A stretch of 64,000 bases of DNA from Adineta ricciae (taxonomy: Eukaryota > Rotifera > Eurotatoria > Adinetida > Adinetidae): the NCBI GenBank assembly GCA_905250025.1, contig CAJNOJ010000073.1, positions 1-64,000 of the forward strand, written 5' to 3'. This document shows positions 10,654-21,152 of the stretch, piece after piece. Made by a program: the position numbers and the translations under genes. Below the pieces are notes generated by a model. The model saw only the letters and a list, made by a program, of their open reading frames with translations, did not search any database and was not told the DNA's origin. Numbering within the stretch: the first letter of the stretch is position 1; every line of letters begins with the position of its first letter.

Positions 10654-13600
10654 TTAATAGTTTAATTCAACAAAAGGAAGAACTTCGATTTTGATTTCAT
10701 TCGTCATAAGGTTAATAACGAACTGAAATTGATCTTGATATTTCGCGTAAATATCCAATGCTTTTCGTCTTATATCCTTTGCTAGATTTTCCCCGTTCAT
10801 TGACATATAAGCCTTTGATAAACAATTATAACAAATAAAGAGCATCCCCGCATATCGTCGACAAACATTTACATCTAATTGAAATGCTTCATCCGTGTAA
10901 AAGCTATTCCTTTGCTTCTCGTATATATCAATCGCTTGTTGATAATATTTCAATACTTGTTGAGGATTATCTACAGAACAAGACGATGCGATTTTCATAT
11001 AACATCTCGTTAATTGTTCATCGTCGCGTGCATGGTTTTCCAAAAGAAACGGTGACAGCTCTTCGCGATAAACTTGTTCTGCTTTGTGAGGTCGATTTTC
11101 ATCGAGATAAGTTTTCGCTTTGTGTCTATAATTACAGATTTGCTGATGTAGATACATCAGCCGAGGTGAATTCGATGATTTTAATTGAGTAAGTGCATCA
11201 TCGAGACTCGACAGATACGGTAAGTAATCAAGGCGGTTTTTTTGTATAAAATCGCTAAGTTCAGTATAGATTTCCTTCTTTTTTTCCGGATGAACTGTCG
11301 CGTAGTGTTCACATTGTGTGAAAATCGTATTAATTTGTGTCTGAACATTTTCCACTTGATTTTTAATCAAAAAGTTAACCTTTTCTTGATAAACGAGCAT
11401 TATTTGATGGAACTCATCGTTTTTTAAGTATTGAATCGAACTGATTTCGTCATAGATTGGCATCAATTTGGAAGCAAAATCATACTCATAGTAAGTCATA
11501 TGAAAATTTAGCCGATAGTTTTCCAAGCTGTAAATCATTCTATAATACAAATCGATGGCCGCATCGTATTTCTTTTCGAGAAGGTATTCGGAAATAATGT
11601 GATGTTTCCAAAAATAGAAGACAAAATCAATTTTGTCAACTTCGATGAACTGACCTGTGGTTGGATGTTGATTCAAGAAAACCAACAAATGTTCGTAAAC
11701 ATCGATTGATTCATCGAATAGTTTTTTCTTTACAAACTCACCTGCAATAAGGTGATACAAATCGATGATTTTCATCATATCTGTTGAATACTTGAATAGC
11801 AAACTGAACAGTTGCTGATAGATTTTAATTCCGAGATGTAAAAGATTCGCATTGATGCATATATTAACAAAATGTGGTCGATAATGATCGAGTACCATCG
11901 TCATTTGCGGTGTTATCGAGCCTATGGATTTTAGAGTTAAATCAAGAAAAGCATCGTAAGAATTCAAAATCGATTTGTATGCGTCGAATTTATTTATTAG
12001 TAATCTCCAAATTCGTTTCGTTTGATTGTATAGAATGGAAATATCTGTTGTGTCATTTGGAAGGATTTGATATAAAATTTTGAATATATCAATGATGATA
12101 TCGAAATCATTCGTTTGTTTGAAATGAGGAATAAGATATTCTTCAACAATTAATATTACTGGATTTTGGTGATGCTTTTTAAACAATTGAATTGCTCGTT
12201 CATAAGTGCGAATTGTTGAACCTATATCTTTGTAGTTAAGCTGATAAAAGTCGGCTAATTTGGTGTAGCAATAGATTGTATGCGAGCAAATATAATTATA
12301 CTGTTCAAAGTTTTCTAAAGGTTCTTGTAAAATTCGTTCAGCAGATTGTAGTTTATTTGCTTTCGTGTATAAATGTGCAATATAGCAATAATTATCTTCA
12401 TCGATACAATGGTCAACAGGATTGAAGGATCGAGCCAGATAAGACTGAATGATCAAGTCGAACTTTCTTTGAATAAAAAAGAGATTTTCATCACATATTT
12501 GAGTAATTTTCATATCTGTTGGTTGGCAGAATGAAATGGCTTGTGATAGCGAATGTTTTGCCTCGTCAATTTTATTCTGATCGTAATAGAGAGCAGCTAA
12601 TTTCAAATGACAATAAATAATTTTCTTGTGTAGATTTGGTTCAGCTTTCAATCGAGGATCGAGTTGTTTCTCATAGAATTCAAATGCAAAGTGTAAAGGC
12701 TTGAAATTTTGAAACAGTACATCACTCGTCGATGTTTCATTCGATGTTACTGATGTTTCCTCGTGATCCGAGCATAACAATACTGAGAGAGATTCAGAAG
12801 GTTCCATTCTTTGTTGTTGATAAGTTTTTAATAAGCCTTCGTAGCCGATAGTGAGATTCCCTAAATCATCCGGGTGGTATTTTAAGCACAATCGAATCAT
12901 TTTCTCGTAATAGTCGAATGATCGATTGTTGTTGTTTCGATAGAGAATCGCTAAGCGTTCGTAACACTGTAATGTATAGAGATAGTATTGTTTGTTTTGC
13001 ACATACGGTGAACATTGTTTTTCGACTTTTTGGAAATAATCAATCGCCATTATTCGACAAGGCTCGTTGTCATATCGAGTAGAGAGAAAGTCATATTGAT
13101 GATTAAACGAGAAATATCCTGTAATGATCGATGTACGATACTTCAACATATCATCTAGACCAAGATCAAGAAAATTCTTCCAATTTCTCCATATTTGATA
13201 ACGTTCCTCACGAGATGGATTACTCACATGTGTTCCCGACTCGGCAATTGTCATACAAGTGTGACAATGAAAATCGCTGGCGTCACGCATTTCACTATCA
13301 ACTATTTCTTTGTACATTTTCCATGCTTGATCAGATTCGCCTTTGCATTGGTAGATGCGCGCAATATTTATCGAGGAAATGTTCCGATAATTATCATACA
13401 TAGCGAATTTATCGATAGGAATGCAAGGTCCATGATAGCTGTTATTAGCAATCTTTTCGTCTGTTACTTCGGAGATATGGTAAGCTTGTTTATAGTACTT
13501 CAATGCTTCGATATATCTTTTTTGCTTGAAGTAAACACCGCCTATACAATTGAGTGTGGTGATTTTCCATTCAGCATTCGATTGATCGCCTTTCGACAGA

Positions 13601-14892
13601 GCTTCCGATACAAGCGAGATCGCGAGATCGAACTGTTCTCTCTTGAATGCAATCCAAGCCTGGCCTGTTAAACATGAGGAGAGATACATTGAATTGAATT
13701 CGTTAGTTAAAGTCCTGTAAAATGACTCGGCTTTGGACCGTGGAGAACACATCGCTAATGAACGATCGATGAGTAAATTTCCGATTCGGATAATCTTTCC
13801 TTCGATCGTCTCCGTTGATTTTAAAATTTGATAATCCTTCATAATCGGAATAGTCGAATCATTTTCATTGATTAACGTCAGTTTTATCAAAGTGACCTTC
13901 GCGTTCATTGCTACATAATCCTCTTGTATCTCATCAACACGTAGAAATGATCCAACCATGCATAAAACTTCGCATTCATCTCTGTATTTTAATTCCCCTT
14001 CATCCCTTTCGAAACTTATGTTCGCATATGGCTTTCGTTCGATTGACATCTGATGATTAATGTTGATTGTGATTTCGAACAGAATAGATGCCGTCGTCGA
14101 ACTGATAATTTCAGTTTTGCTCTTCGAATCTATTGCACCTGCGTAAACTAATGCAACTTCTAACGTCTGACTTGTGGAAAACAAAGTATTGATCGAGAGA
14201 ATTGTGCTGGGACTCAAGTCTTTCTTCATGTTAACAAAATCATTCTTAGCCAGTTTTATACCTCGATACACAACGAATGATGAATTATCGAGATAAACAG
14301 CTTCAGTGTAATTTTGATAGATTTCATGCAGTTGTTTACATATGTCCAGAATAAAGAAACGAATAGCGAGGATTCCTCGAAGGTTTTCCTGACGCATAAC
14401 TCGATTTAGTAGCCGGTAGATAAATGAATTTCGTTTATACCATTGAACAGCAAATTGTGCTTCATACGTGCGCTCGAACTCATCGATATGAAGCAACATA
14501 GTTTCGTTTGCTCGATAGTAGATTCGACACTGCTCGATAAATTTCGATTTTTCTCGTTCGTAATCCAGTTGGGGTAGGTCAAATAATAAATCAACAAATA
14601 ATGGATGCCAAAAGTCAACGAAATAAGCAAATTTATTCAGGCCATTGAATGAACGATCTTCTTCGTATTTTCGTTTGAAAATCGTCATTGGTAAGCATGC
14701 ATTTTGAATACCATCATATATTTCAGTACATAAATCATTGGTTAGTTGCTTTAGATCTTTGTATATACCGACTATTTTAGGATAGCTGTCGTGAAATTGC
14801 TCTTGATAAGAATTGTCTTCGAAAATATAAACTGAATGTAGTATAGGTCGATCGTGAACGGTGAGTAGAACATTTTGAGCATGTTTCTTCGG
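10654..14892 (-). CDS. Giant ART-TPR protein, 5' end lost (copy A)
   Basis: Over 1,400 open codons. The ART core has VVYRGIKL, the Ser motif LFSTS and E-C-E in YRDECEVLC; a long array of degenerate TPR-like helical pairs then runs to the C-terminus (units such as IGGVYFKQKRYIEALKYYKQ). No intron is evident. Homology to the second copy stops at 14892. Beyond it the frame continues into unrelated DNA and starts only at a GTG, so about 87 N-terminal residues present at 28429 are missing. The cause is either a real breakpoint or a contig-end artefact, since the N at 15408 is near. This copy has the only uninterrupted middle section (about 12000-13281). TPRs normally bind protein partners, so substrate recruitment for ADP-ribosylation is a reasonable guess. 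Confidence 0.75.
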   Translation of the reverse strand, partial: PKKHAQNVLLTVHDRPILHSVYIFEDNSYQEQFHDSYPKIVGIYKDLKQLTNDLCTEIYDGIQNACLPMTIFKRKYEEDRSFNGLNKFAYFVDFWHPLFVDLLFDLPQLDYEREKSKFIEQCRIYYRANETMLLHIDEFERTYEAQFAVQWYKRNSFIYRLLNRVMRQENLRGILAIRFFILDICKQLHEIYQNYTEAVYLDNSSFVVYRGIKLAKNDFVNMKKDLSPSTILSINTLFSTSQTLEVALVYAGAIDSKSKTEIISSTTASILFEITININHQMSIERKPYANISFERDEGELKYRDECEVLCMVGSFLRVDEIQEDYVAMNAKVTLIKLTLINENDSTIPIMKDYQILKSTETIEGKIIRIGNLLIDRSLAMCSPRSKAESFYRTLTNEFNSMYLSSCLTGQAWIAFKREQFDLAISLVSEALSKGDQSNAEWKITTLNCIGGVYFKQKRYIEALKYYKQAYHISEVTDEKIANNSYHGPCIPIDKFAMYDNYRNISSINIARIYQCKGESDQAWKMYKEIVDSEMRDASDFHCHTCMTIAESGTHVSNPSREERYQIWRNWKNFLDLGLDDMLKYRTSIITGYFSFNHQYDFLSTRYDNEPCRIMAIDYFQKVEKQCSPYVQNKQYYLYTLQCYERLAILYRNNNNRSFDYYEKMIRLCLKYHPDDLGNLTIGYEGLLKTYQQQRMEPSESLSVLLCSDHEETSVTSNETSTSDVLFQNFKPLHFAFEFYEKQLDPRLKAEPNLHKKIIYCHLKLAALYYDQNKIDEAKHSLSQAISFCQPTDMKITQICDENLFFIQRKFDLIIQSYLARSFNPVDHCIDEDNYCYIAHLYTKANKLQSAERILQEPLENFEQYNYICSHTIYCYTKLADFYQLNYKDIGSTIRTYERAIQLFKKHHQNPVILIVEEYLIPHFKQTNDFDIIIDIFKILYQILPNDTTDISILYNQTKRIWRLLINKFDAYKSILNSYDAFLDLTLKSIGSITPQMTMVLDHYRPHFVNICINANLLHLGIKIYQQLFSLLFKYSTDMMKIIDLYHLIAGEFVKKKLFDESIDVYEHLLVFLNQHPTTGQFIEVDKIDFVFYFWKHHIISEYLLEKKYDAAIDLYYRMIYSLENYRLNFHMTYYEYDFASKLMPIYDEISSIQYLKNDEFHQIMLVYQEKVNFLIKNQVENVQTQINTIFTQCEHYATVHPEKKKEIYTELSDFIQKNRLDYLPYLSSLDDALTQLKSSNSPRLMYLHQQICNYRHKAKTYLDENRPHKAEQVYREELSPFLLENHARDDEQLTRCYMKIASSCSVDNPQQVLKYYQQAIDIYEKQRNSFYTDEAFQLDVNVCRRYAGMLFICYNCLSKAYMSMNGENLAKDIRRKALDIYAKYQDQFQFVINLMTNEIKIEVLPFVELNY

Positions 14893-15407
14893 AACCCAGA
14901 CAGACAAGACCTTCCAAAATACGCGTATAAACGCGTTCGAAATTCGTAAAAACACTGTATTTACATATCAGAAACATCAAAACGCCGTCTTTACGTAATA
15001 TTACTTTGTAATTTCGAGTATAAAATACAACGCTAAATTAAGATTCTGTCGACAACTTGGCTATTACGCGTAGTTTCCAATGATTTTCTCCGTTAACACG
15101 AGTTCGAGCGCCAACACGTATTCACTCGTTCGATACTGCGACACTTCTTGCCGTCGTTGGCGCAGATTGTACGTAGAAATACGCGTTCCAGTGACAACAT
15201 GTGTTCATTCGTTCGATACCGGGACACTTCTTGTCGTTCTTGGCGTAGATTGTACGTAGAAATACGCGTTCCAGTGCCAACATGTGTTCATTCGTTCGAT
15301 ACCGGGACACTTCTTGTCGTTCTTGGCGCAGATTGTACGTAGAAATACGCGTTCCAGTGCCAACATGTATTCACTCGTTCGGGACGGGCGCCCGTTTGGG
15401 CGTTGGT
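14893..15407. other. Unrelated sequence replacing the ART-TPR 5' end
   Basis: Starts exactly where homology to the second copy ends. About 200 bp of unrecognised sequence is followed by the 83-bp tandem repeats and a GC-rich stretch (CGGGCGCCCG near 15387-15395), then the N at 15408. No gene. Confidence 0.6.
15094..15383. repeat. Tandem array, 83-bp unit, about 3.5 copies
   Basis: 'ACTTCTTG' recurs at 15143, 15226 and 15309, exactly 83 bp apart, and the intervening sequence is nearly identical (GTACGTAGAAATACGCGTTCC, then CATTCGTTCGATACC). A partial unit precedes and another ends at about 15383. There are no unique spacers, so it is not a CRISPR array; it is a minisatellite. Its place at a contig join suggests the array may be collapsed. 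Confidence 0.85.
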
Positions 15408-15408
15408 N
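15408..15408. other. Single-N assembly join
   Basis: One ambiguous base at the switch from the minisatellite to the start of block A'. The ART3 reading frame is cut here. Likely a contig join or unsized gap. Confidence 0.8.
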
Positions 15409-15576
15409 CAGGTGAGTCACTGGAGAAACTGACTCTTCTAACGGCACCAATGGCTCATCTTGATAACCGTCAATTGGCATCAAGAGTTTGTCGATAGGCT
15501 CTTCTTTTATATCAGTGTAGCGTGAATTCGACAGATCACTTTTCAAGTCAACGTGATGAATGATCGATGTTGCCAT
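15409..15576 (-). CDS. ART3 N-terminus (copy A'), cut by the join at 15408
   Basis: 56 codons from the ATG at 15574-15576. The first 22 codons match the gene at 1-68. Residues 33-50 (MPIDGYQDEPLVPLEESV) carry the shared N-terminal signature of the short ART family in this window. The catalytic region is lost at the N. Any continuation into the repeat beyond 15408 is spurious. Confidence 0.6.
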
Positions 15577-16794
15577 TATATGAAATTAAATTATTCTAGA
15601 ACAAGAGCAATGTTGTGAGGTGTATTTTGATTGAGGATAAAAGACATTTTGAGAGCTTCTTCGATTGCAGGTGTGGGGTGAACTACGCTTCGTATCACTT
15701 TATTTTTCCGAACTCCCGGAATCAATGTCCGTTACGAACTAGGGGTGTTACTTTATCTTTATTTTTCTTTAAATAAAAAATAAAGTAAAGACAAAATCTT
15801 TATCTTTATTTTTTTTGCTTTATTTTTAAAGTAAAGAAAATCTTTACCTTTCAAATAAAGTTAAAATAAAGAATAAAGAATTTTTTTACAATTTTTGACA
15901 AAACACAACAAATCTTTTGATATTCACAAATTAAATTAGCAGGGAGTTATTTCGTGAGACAGGATGTTACATTTTACCTAAGATTAGGTTCATTTTCTGA
16001 CGAAACATACAATCTCACACTTGGCTGAAAAATTAGGTATGTTTTTTTTTCTTTACTTTTCTTTAACTTTATTTCATAACGAATAAAGATAAAGTAACAC
16101 CCCTATTACGAACATCGTGATACAAGAGCCACTGCCGATTTTATCATGAAGCCCGTAATCGAAAACATGAGGTATATATGCTAAATGTCCGGAACGATGT
16201 ATAACCGGTAGATCGTAACTATAACACTCAGTGTCAATCAATAAGGTTCGAGCGGTACAATTTCTACCGTACAAATTTAATTACAGATTAGAATGGAACA
16301 ACCGGAAGTCCGTAATGATTAGCAATGAGCAATCGAGACGAAGGCGACACTGTATTCGTATTGAAATGAAAATGTGTTCATAACAAAATAAAACGCGTAG
16401 TAATACCCAATTTTTGTAGCTATTCTTGTAAATATTGAAAACAAAAAAAAAGTCATTATACTCGTAATGATCTACCGGCAAGTTCTTTTACCAACTTTAT
16501 GACGAGATCAGCTTATATTTTCAGTCAAATGCAATCTTGCATTTTATGATCACCGCGATTAAACTAGCTACACTCTAAATGTTTTGTTTCAAATACCTAA
16601 TCCGTGTATTGAAATCTCCTTGTTTTTTAATTTTACGATCTTCGGTGGAAAAGAAATTTCGAACTTCCGTCACACAATCCAAAAAAGTTCCGAACATCCG
16701 GTCATGCTGCCAGATGTTTGGAATAGGTGGTACGAAACGTAATTTTCCCGCAGGTGTGCGGTGAATACCCGCGAACTAACACATATTCGTACTC
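15577..16794. other. Spacer between ART3 and ART1' carrying the MITE
   Basis: Counterpart of 69-847. Apart from the hAT-type element at 15740-16105 and about 66 extra bases at 16679-16744, it aligns with block A. No gene is supported. Confidence 0.6.
15740..16105. mobile_element. Non-autonomous hAT-type MITE, 366 bp
   Basis: Perfect 24-bp terminal inverted repeats at 15740-15763 and 16082-16105 begin TAGGGGTG, a hAT-like terminus. An exact 8-bp target duplication TTACGAAC lies at 15732-15739 and 16106-16113. It fits the hAT target preference nTnnnnAn. The same 8 bp occur once at 224-231 in the sister copy, a clean empty site. The interior is AT-rich with many CTTTA/TAAAG subterminal motifs and no transposase, so it must have been moved in trans. 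Confidence 0.92.
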
Positions 16795-17939
16795 TCAGAT
16801 GTTATCGGCACACTCGCATAACCGATAACCGCCGTGATAATAGTAGTAACCGCGTCCACAACTGTAATTTTGGAGAGTACATTTCGCATTCGTGTGACGT
16901 CTATAAATCTTGCCTACCGAACCATGAGAACGCCAAAACCAATCGCGGCAAAAGCCGCATGTAGCGCAAGCATATCCATGACACGCCAATTTCCAAGTAG
17001 AATATAGTGAATTATTAGACGGTGTGGTCGTCTGTGACACTTCTAAATGTGAACTTTCCATGCTTTGAAACGAGCAGCTATAAACTTACTTTTCACAACT
17101 GATGCTTGGCTAGATGTTTTGTGATTGTCTTCTATTTTCGGTTTAAGGTCGAACGGAACAGCAAGCATTTTATAAGGTGGTTGAATCTCCCGAAGTTGAA
17201 TCATATACAAACCTGGAGCCGGACTGAAGTTACTGACTATTTCGAGATATAGGCCAGGCGGTAGGAGAATCTCATCTTCGTGCTGATAGTAAGAATGTGC
17301 TCGAATGATTTTTCCACTTCCAGTTTCGATATGGAACATTGTTCGAACGCCAGACGTTCCCACATAATAGGGAGATTCGAGTACTTTCAACGAAGTAGTA
17401 CACGAGCTAACCGACCACCAAGTCACTCTCTTTCCTTCTTGATAAAGATGTCGTAAGTCATCTGGCACACCACGATAAATAGTTATGTGTCCCGTTTGTC
17501 TAAATATCAGGAAAACAAAAGACTTTCTATTTGATGAAATATTCGATTCGATCACGTACGGAAGTTTAAAGAATGCTGTGAGGAATAATTTCAAATACTT
17601 GAACCATGGTCGTAATTTGTTGCGATCGGTCAGACGCAGCGTTCGATTCAGTACTGCATAGAGACTATTTTCATGTACACTCCACTCCATTGTATATAAA
17701 TGAATGGAAGCTGATTCATCGGCACTTAATCCATCCTTTGGCTGCGTGGAATTCGTTTTTGCAATGAAAATGTTTTGCTTTAATTCATTATTGTCGAATA
17801 GATGTTCTAATGGTTGGCAGGCTCTCTCGAGTGATACAAGTGGCTCCTGTTCATAGCCGGATATAGGTTGAAGCATTCGCTCTGGTTCATCACGAATACT
17901 TGCAAGTAGACGTCGATTAACGTTATCCGTAGTTGCCAT
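16795..17939 (-). CDS. ART1' (second copy of ART1)
   Basis: Same three-exon structure as ART1: complement of 17560-17939, 17090-17499 and 16795-17042, with introns of 60 nt (17500-17559) and 47 nt (17043-17089), 345 residues. The YRGV, WWSVSSC and EDEILLPPG motifs are intact. Exon and intron lengths are identical to copy A, and the splice ends are kept even where intron bases differ, which supports the model. The alternative hydrophobic frame open in copy A's last exon is broken here by TAG, so the Cys-rich frame is preferred. Confidence 0.8.
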
Positions 17940-18274
17940 GCCTAACACGCGCGATTTATTTGAAAATGTCTTATTCCTCAAGAAACGAGAAGGTGTCCCG
18001 TAATTACAAATAATAATAACAGAACAGAAATGTTCTTTTCTCTCGCAATTATTTTTAACCTCCCGAATATCGAGGAAATTTTTTTGTTCTGTTAGAAATT
18101 GAAAAAAGATGGCGAACTTAGCTGGTGCACCATGTGGCAGAATGCAAGAAAATATGTTGTCTTCAGCCTGAAGACAGCTGTATTCAAGAGGGGAAGAGTA
18201 ACAAAACAAATAACTCTCGAAATAAACACAAAAAGAATCCAATCGATGGCAAGCGAGTGACGGAGAATGATTAT

Positions 18275-19184
18275 TCATGGTTTGTCCGAAGGTTCTGTCG
18301 GTTTGTCAGTAGTTGGCGATTGTACCAAAAATTCATCGAATGGTCTTGCACGCACTATTGTCGTTTTGCTCTCAGTTATGCCAGCCATTTCTTGAACAGT
18401 ACGTTGTTGTGATAAGACTAATGAACTCGAAAAAATGAGCACATCTAATTCAAAAGTATTCTCACATACCTTGACGGCTGATAAGCGGTGTTTCCAACAG
18501 GGTGAAGGGTGGAGCATGTTCGACGAGATGAATAACACGAAGATCGTTCTTCGCCGGCATGTGATCGTTAACACGAAAGAAGGAACCAGGCATGAGAATG
18601 ATTTCTTCGATTGTATCTTTTTCACACGAATATTGTCTTATCGACTTAGCATTACGCGACTCAATGAAAAAAAGTGTACCAGCGTTGTTTTTACCGAGAA
18701 AACGATCGTCTTCAAGCATCGAAACATCGCCGATGCACGAACCCACTCCCCACCATACGATGTCTTTGCCTTTTGGATAAACCGAAGTTAAATCTACGCC
18801 ACGTACACATCGCCAGACTGTACGAGATGATGAAGGAAGTTTGTAGAGCGCAGTCAGAAATAATTTCAGAAATAATGACCAGGGTTTAAGTTGTCGACGA
18901 TTTGCATTTCGTAAAGAACTATTGAGTATTTCGTATAGATTTGGTTTGTCATCGAATGCCATTGTATATAAGTATATGGCAGCCGACTCATCCACGGTTA
19001 AAGAATCGTCTAATTTCGCACAATTTTTCTTCGCCACATGCACATTTGCGTCTATATTTGTGAAATGTTGTGCAACCGGCTGAATTGCTTCTTCGAGTGA
19101 TACCAACGGCTGGTTTTCATAACCTCTGATAGGTGGAAGCATTCTACCTATTTCTTCATTGACCACATCCATAAACCTTGTCAT
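18275..19184 (-). CDS. ART2' (second copy of ART2)
   Basis: Exons complement of 18470-19184 and 18275-18417, with a 52-nt intron at 18418-18469 (donor GTATGT), 285 residues. It has the same eroded catalytic set as ART2: WWGVGSC for the Ser motif and IEEIILMPG for ExE, with the Arg in CVRGV kept. Both copies keep full open frames despite many silent and some replacement changes, so the protein appears to be maintained without standard catalysis. Flanking spacers (17940-18274 and 19185-19547) hold nothing nameable. Confidence 0.75.
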
Positions 19185-19547
19185 TGCACGAAGAGATCAG
19201 TAGCTTGTTGCGAAATGACTCGATGCGAAGAAACTGCCATCGAGAAATCAAAAACATGTTGATTCTTTTTCTCGCTTGGTGACGCTTATATGTCTTTATA
19301 GAAACAACTTCTATGTCGACAAATATGTATGCTTCTTTATCGTAATTTGTTTTCTTTTACACACATAATATTTCGCTTTGAATATATAAGCATAAGTAGC
19401 TAATAGTATTACCTATATACTATACTTGCAGATAAAAAAGAAGTTAACACCGTGAAGCGAAGGATCGTGGAAAGCTGCTTTTTATCAGTTGATGACTCAC
19501 TCGTCCACTGTCTTTCTCAAATAGAATATGACTGTTAATTAGACTTC

Positions 19548-20935
19548 TTGCCGTTATTAGCAAGACGACAAGTAATGAGTAATAAGATATCTGAACCAGT
19601 TTCAAAAGAATCTAAACAATCAGCTGTTGGAATGACGAGTGAGCACATACAGCAACATAAGAAAAAGAAAATGGTTAACAATGAACTATTCGCTTGGCTG
19701 TGCAGCAGTATTAATGTAACTATCATTGTATTAGGTTCGCTTGAAGAAAGTTTTGTGCCAAACATTGATCAGAAGTCTGAAGTCAATGGAATTTTCACCT
19801 TTTACGGTAACAAGGAGAATCACAAGAGAATGAACGTTAAAAAGTGCCCTAAAATTCTTGGTGTTTCCATTGAGGCAGTACGGCTGCCATAAGAGTCTAG
19901 TAAACGGTTTATTAATAATTTGGAAGAAAATGAGATATCTATCGAAATCATGACTACAACTGACAGTGCATCTGGAAAAGAATTCGATCGATTAGATGAT
20001 TCGTTAATGTACATACAGATGAAAGATCGATCTGATGGTATACACGTGCATATACTTTCTATACAGGATTCTCAATCGTAATTTGCGACTGATGAATGTC
20101 GAACTTACTATGGAGATGGGCATTGTCACCAATGATCTTCATCGTCAAATTGAATAATTGAATTCAAAACAGTTCTGTGAATCGAACGCCAGCGCATCGT
20201 TTATCGTCTGTCGAGGGCAAGGCTTATCTAAAACCGAATTTAAGCAATTAAAAAAACAAAGCATGATGGTCTTATGTCTTTTAATAACCTTTTATCTACA
20301 AGTTGCGATCGTTATACTACTCTAATATTTGCCAATAACGGACATAAAGACTCGAACACAGTGAGAACCCTCTCTATCCTGAACATCGATCCTTCTGTAT
20401 CAAAAACGCCATTTGCATCCATTACAGATGTTAGCTATTATTCAAATGGATGGACTGACTGACTTCGTTGCTAATTAAAATAGGTCAGTCTAACAAAGCT
20501 ATCGAAAATTTTTTACGTAATCCTAAGTCAAACAATAGATGAAGCACACCAGGCATATCTTCGCCATACAATGTCGTATATTAAATAAAGTACGGAGGCG
20601 TATACAACGATCAACACTATAAATCTACTCGATGCACAACTATCTCGTTCATTGTCTCATCATGATTCGAGCGATTCCTACATTAGAAATGAAACAATAT
20701 ATTATAACATACGCGAATATACAATAGCATTCTGGTGTTACCCGGAAGCAGTGAAAACTCAAGAGCAAATCTTACCATCGGATCATCCGAATCTAGGCAT
20801 GTCTAATTATTTAATGGGTGCGGTTTATAAGAACAAGAAAGACTATTTGCAAGCATTTTTACATTACGAACGGGCTATATACATGTACATATTATGCAAC
20901 ATTCGTTTTCTTGATAGCAAACCGTATAAATAAAA
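19548..20935 (+). pseudogene. Decayed ART-TPR gene (copy A')
   Basis: Counterpart of 3591-5165. The N-module here reads through the site of copy A's stop (Asn codon near 19761) but has an internal deletion of about 40 codons and stops at 19892. The FNNLLSTSCDR and VSKTPFASITDVSYY fragments lie at 20280-20445. A TPR unit (GMSNYLMGAVYKNKKDYLQA) lies in a longer open stretch at 20652-20933. Relative to copy A, a section between the TPR remnants is deleted. No functional product is expected. Confidence 0.75.
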
Positions 20936-21152
20936 TCCGTGCAAGTTGAAAAGTCATATTGACAATGAGCTACCATATCTTTGTAACGTATCGCTTAGAA
21001 TCTTTGACGATTCGATTGGCGATGATCGAAAGACTTTCTTCAACGTTTAAAAATAACACAACAGCATTTGTCGTATTATGACGCATGTCTGGTGTTAGTT
21101 TCTTTCAAAAAAAATCATGACAAAACTAATTATCGAACGTCACAGTCGCATA

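Noticed and set aside
15094-15383. CRISPR-like array
   Set aside because: Units abut without unique spacers, the unit is 83 bp and the DNA is eukaryotic; it is a minisatellite.
15205-15576. Apparent protein joining ART3 to the 83-bp repeat
   Set aside because: The frame crosses the N at 15408 and the repeat part is non-coding.
17043-18278. 411-codon open frame that would extend ART1' upstream
   Set aside because: The part before the ATG at 17939 is stopped in copy A and has no domain; it is upstream non-coding sequence open by chance.
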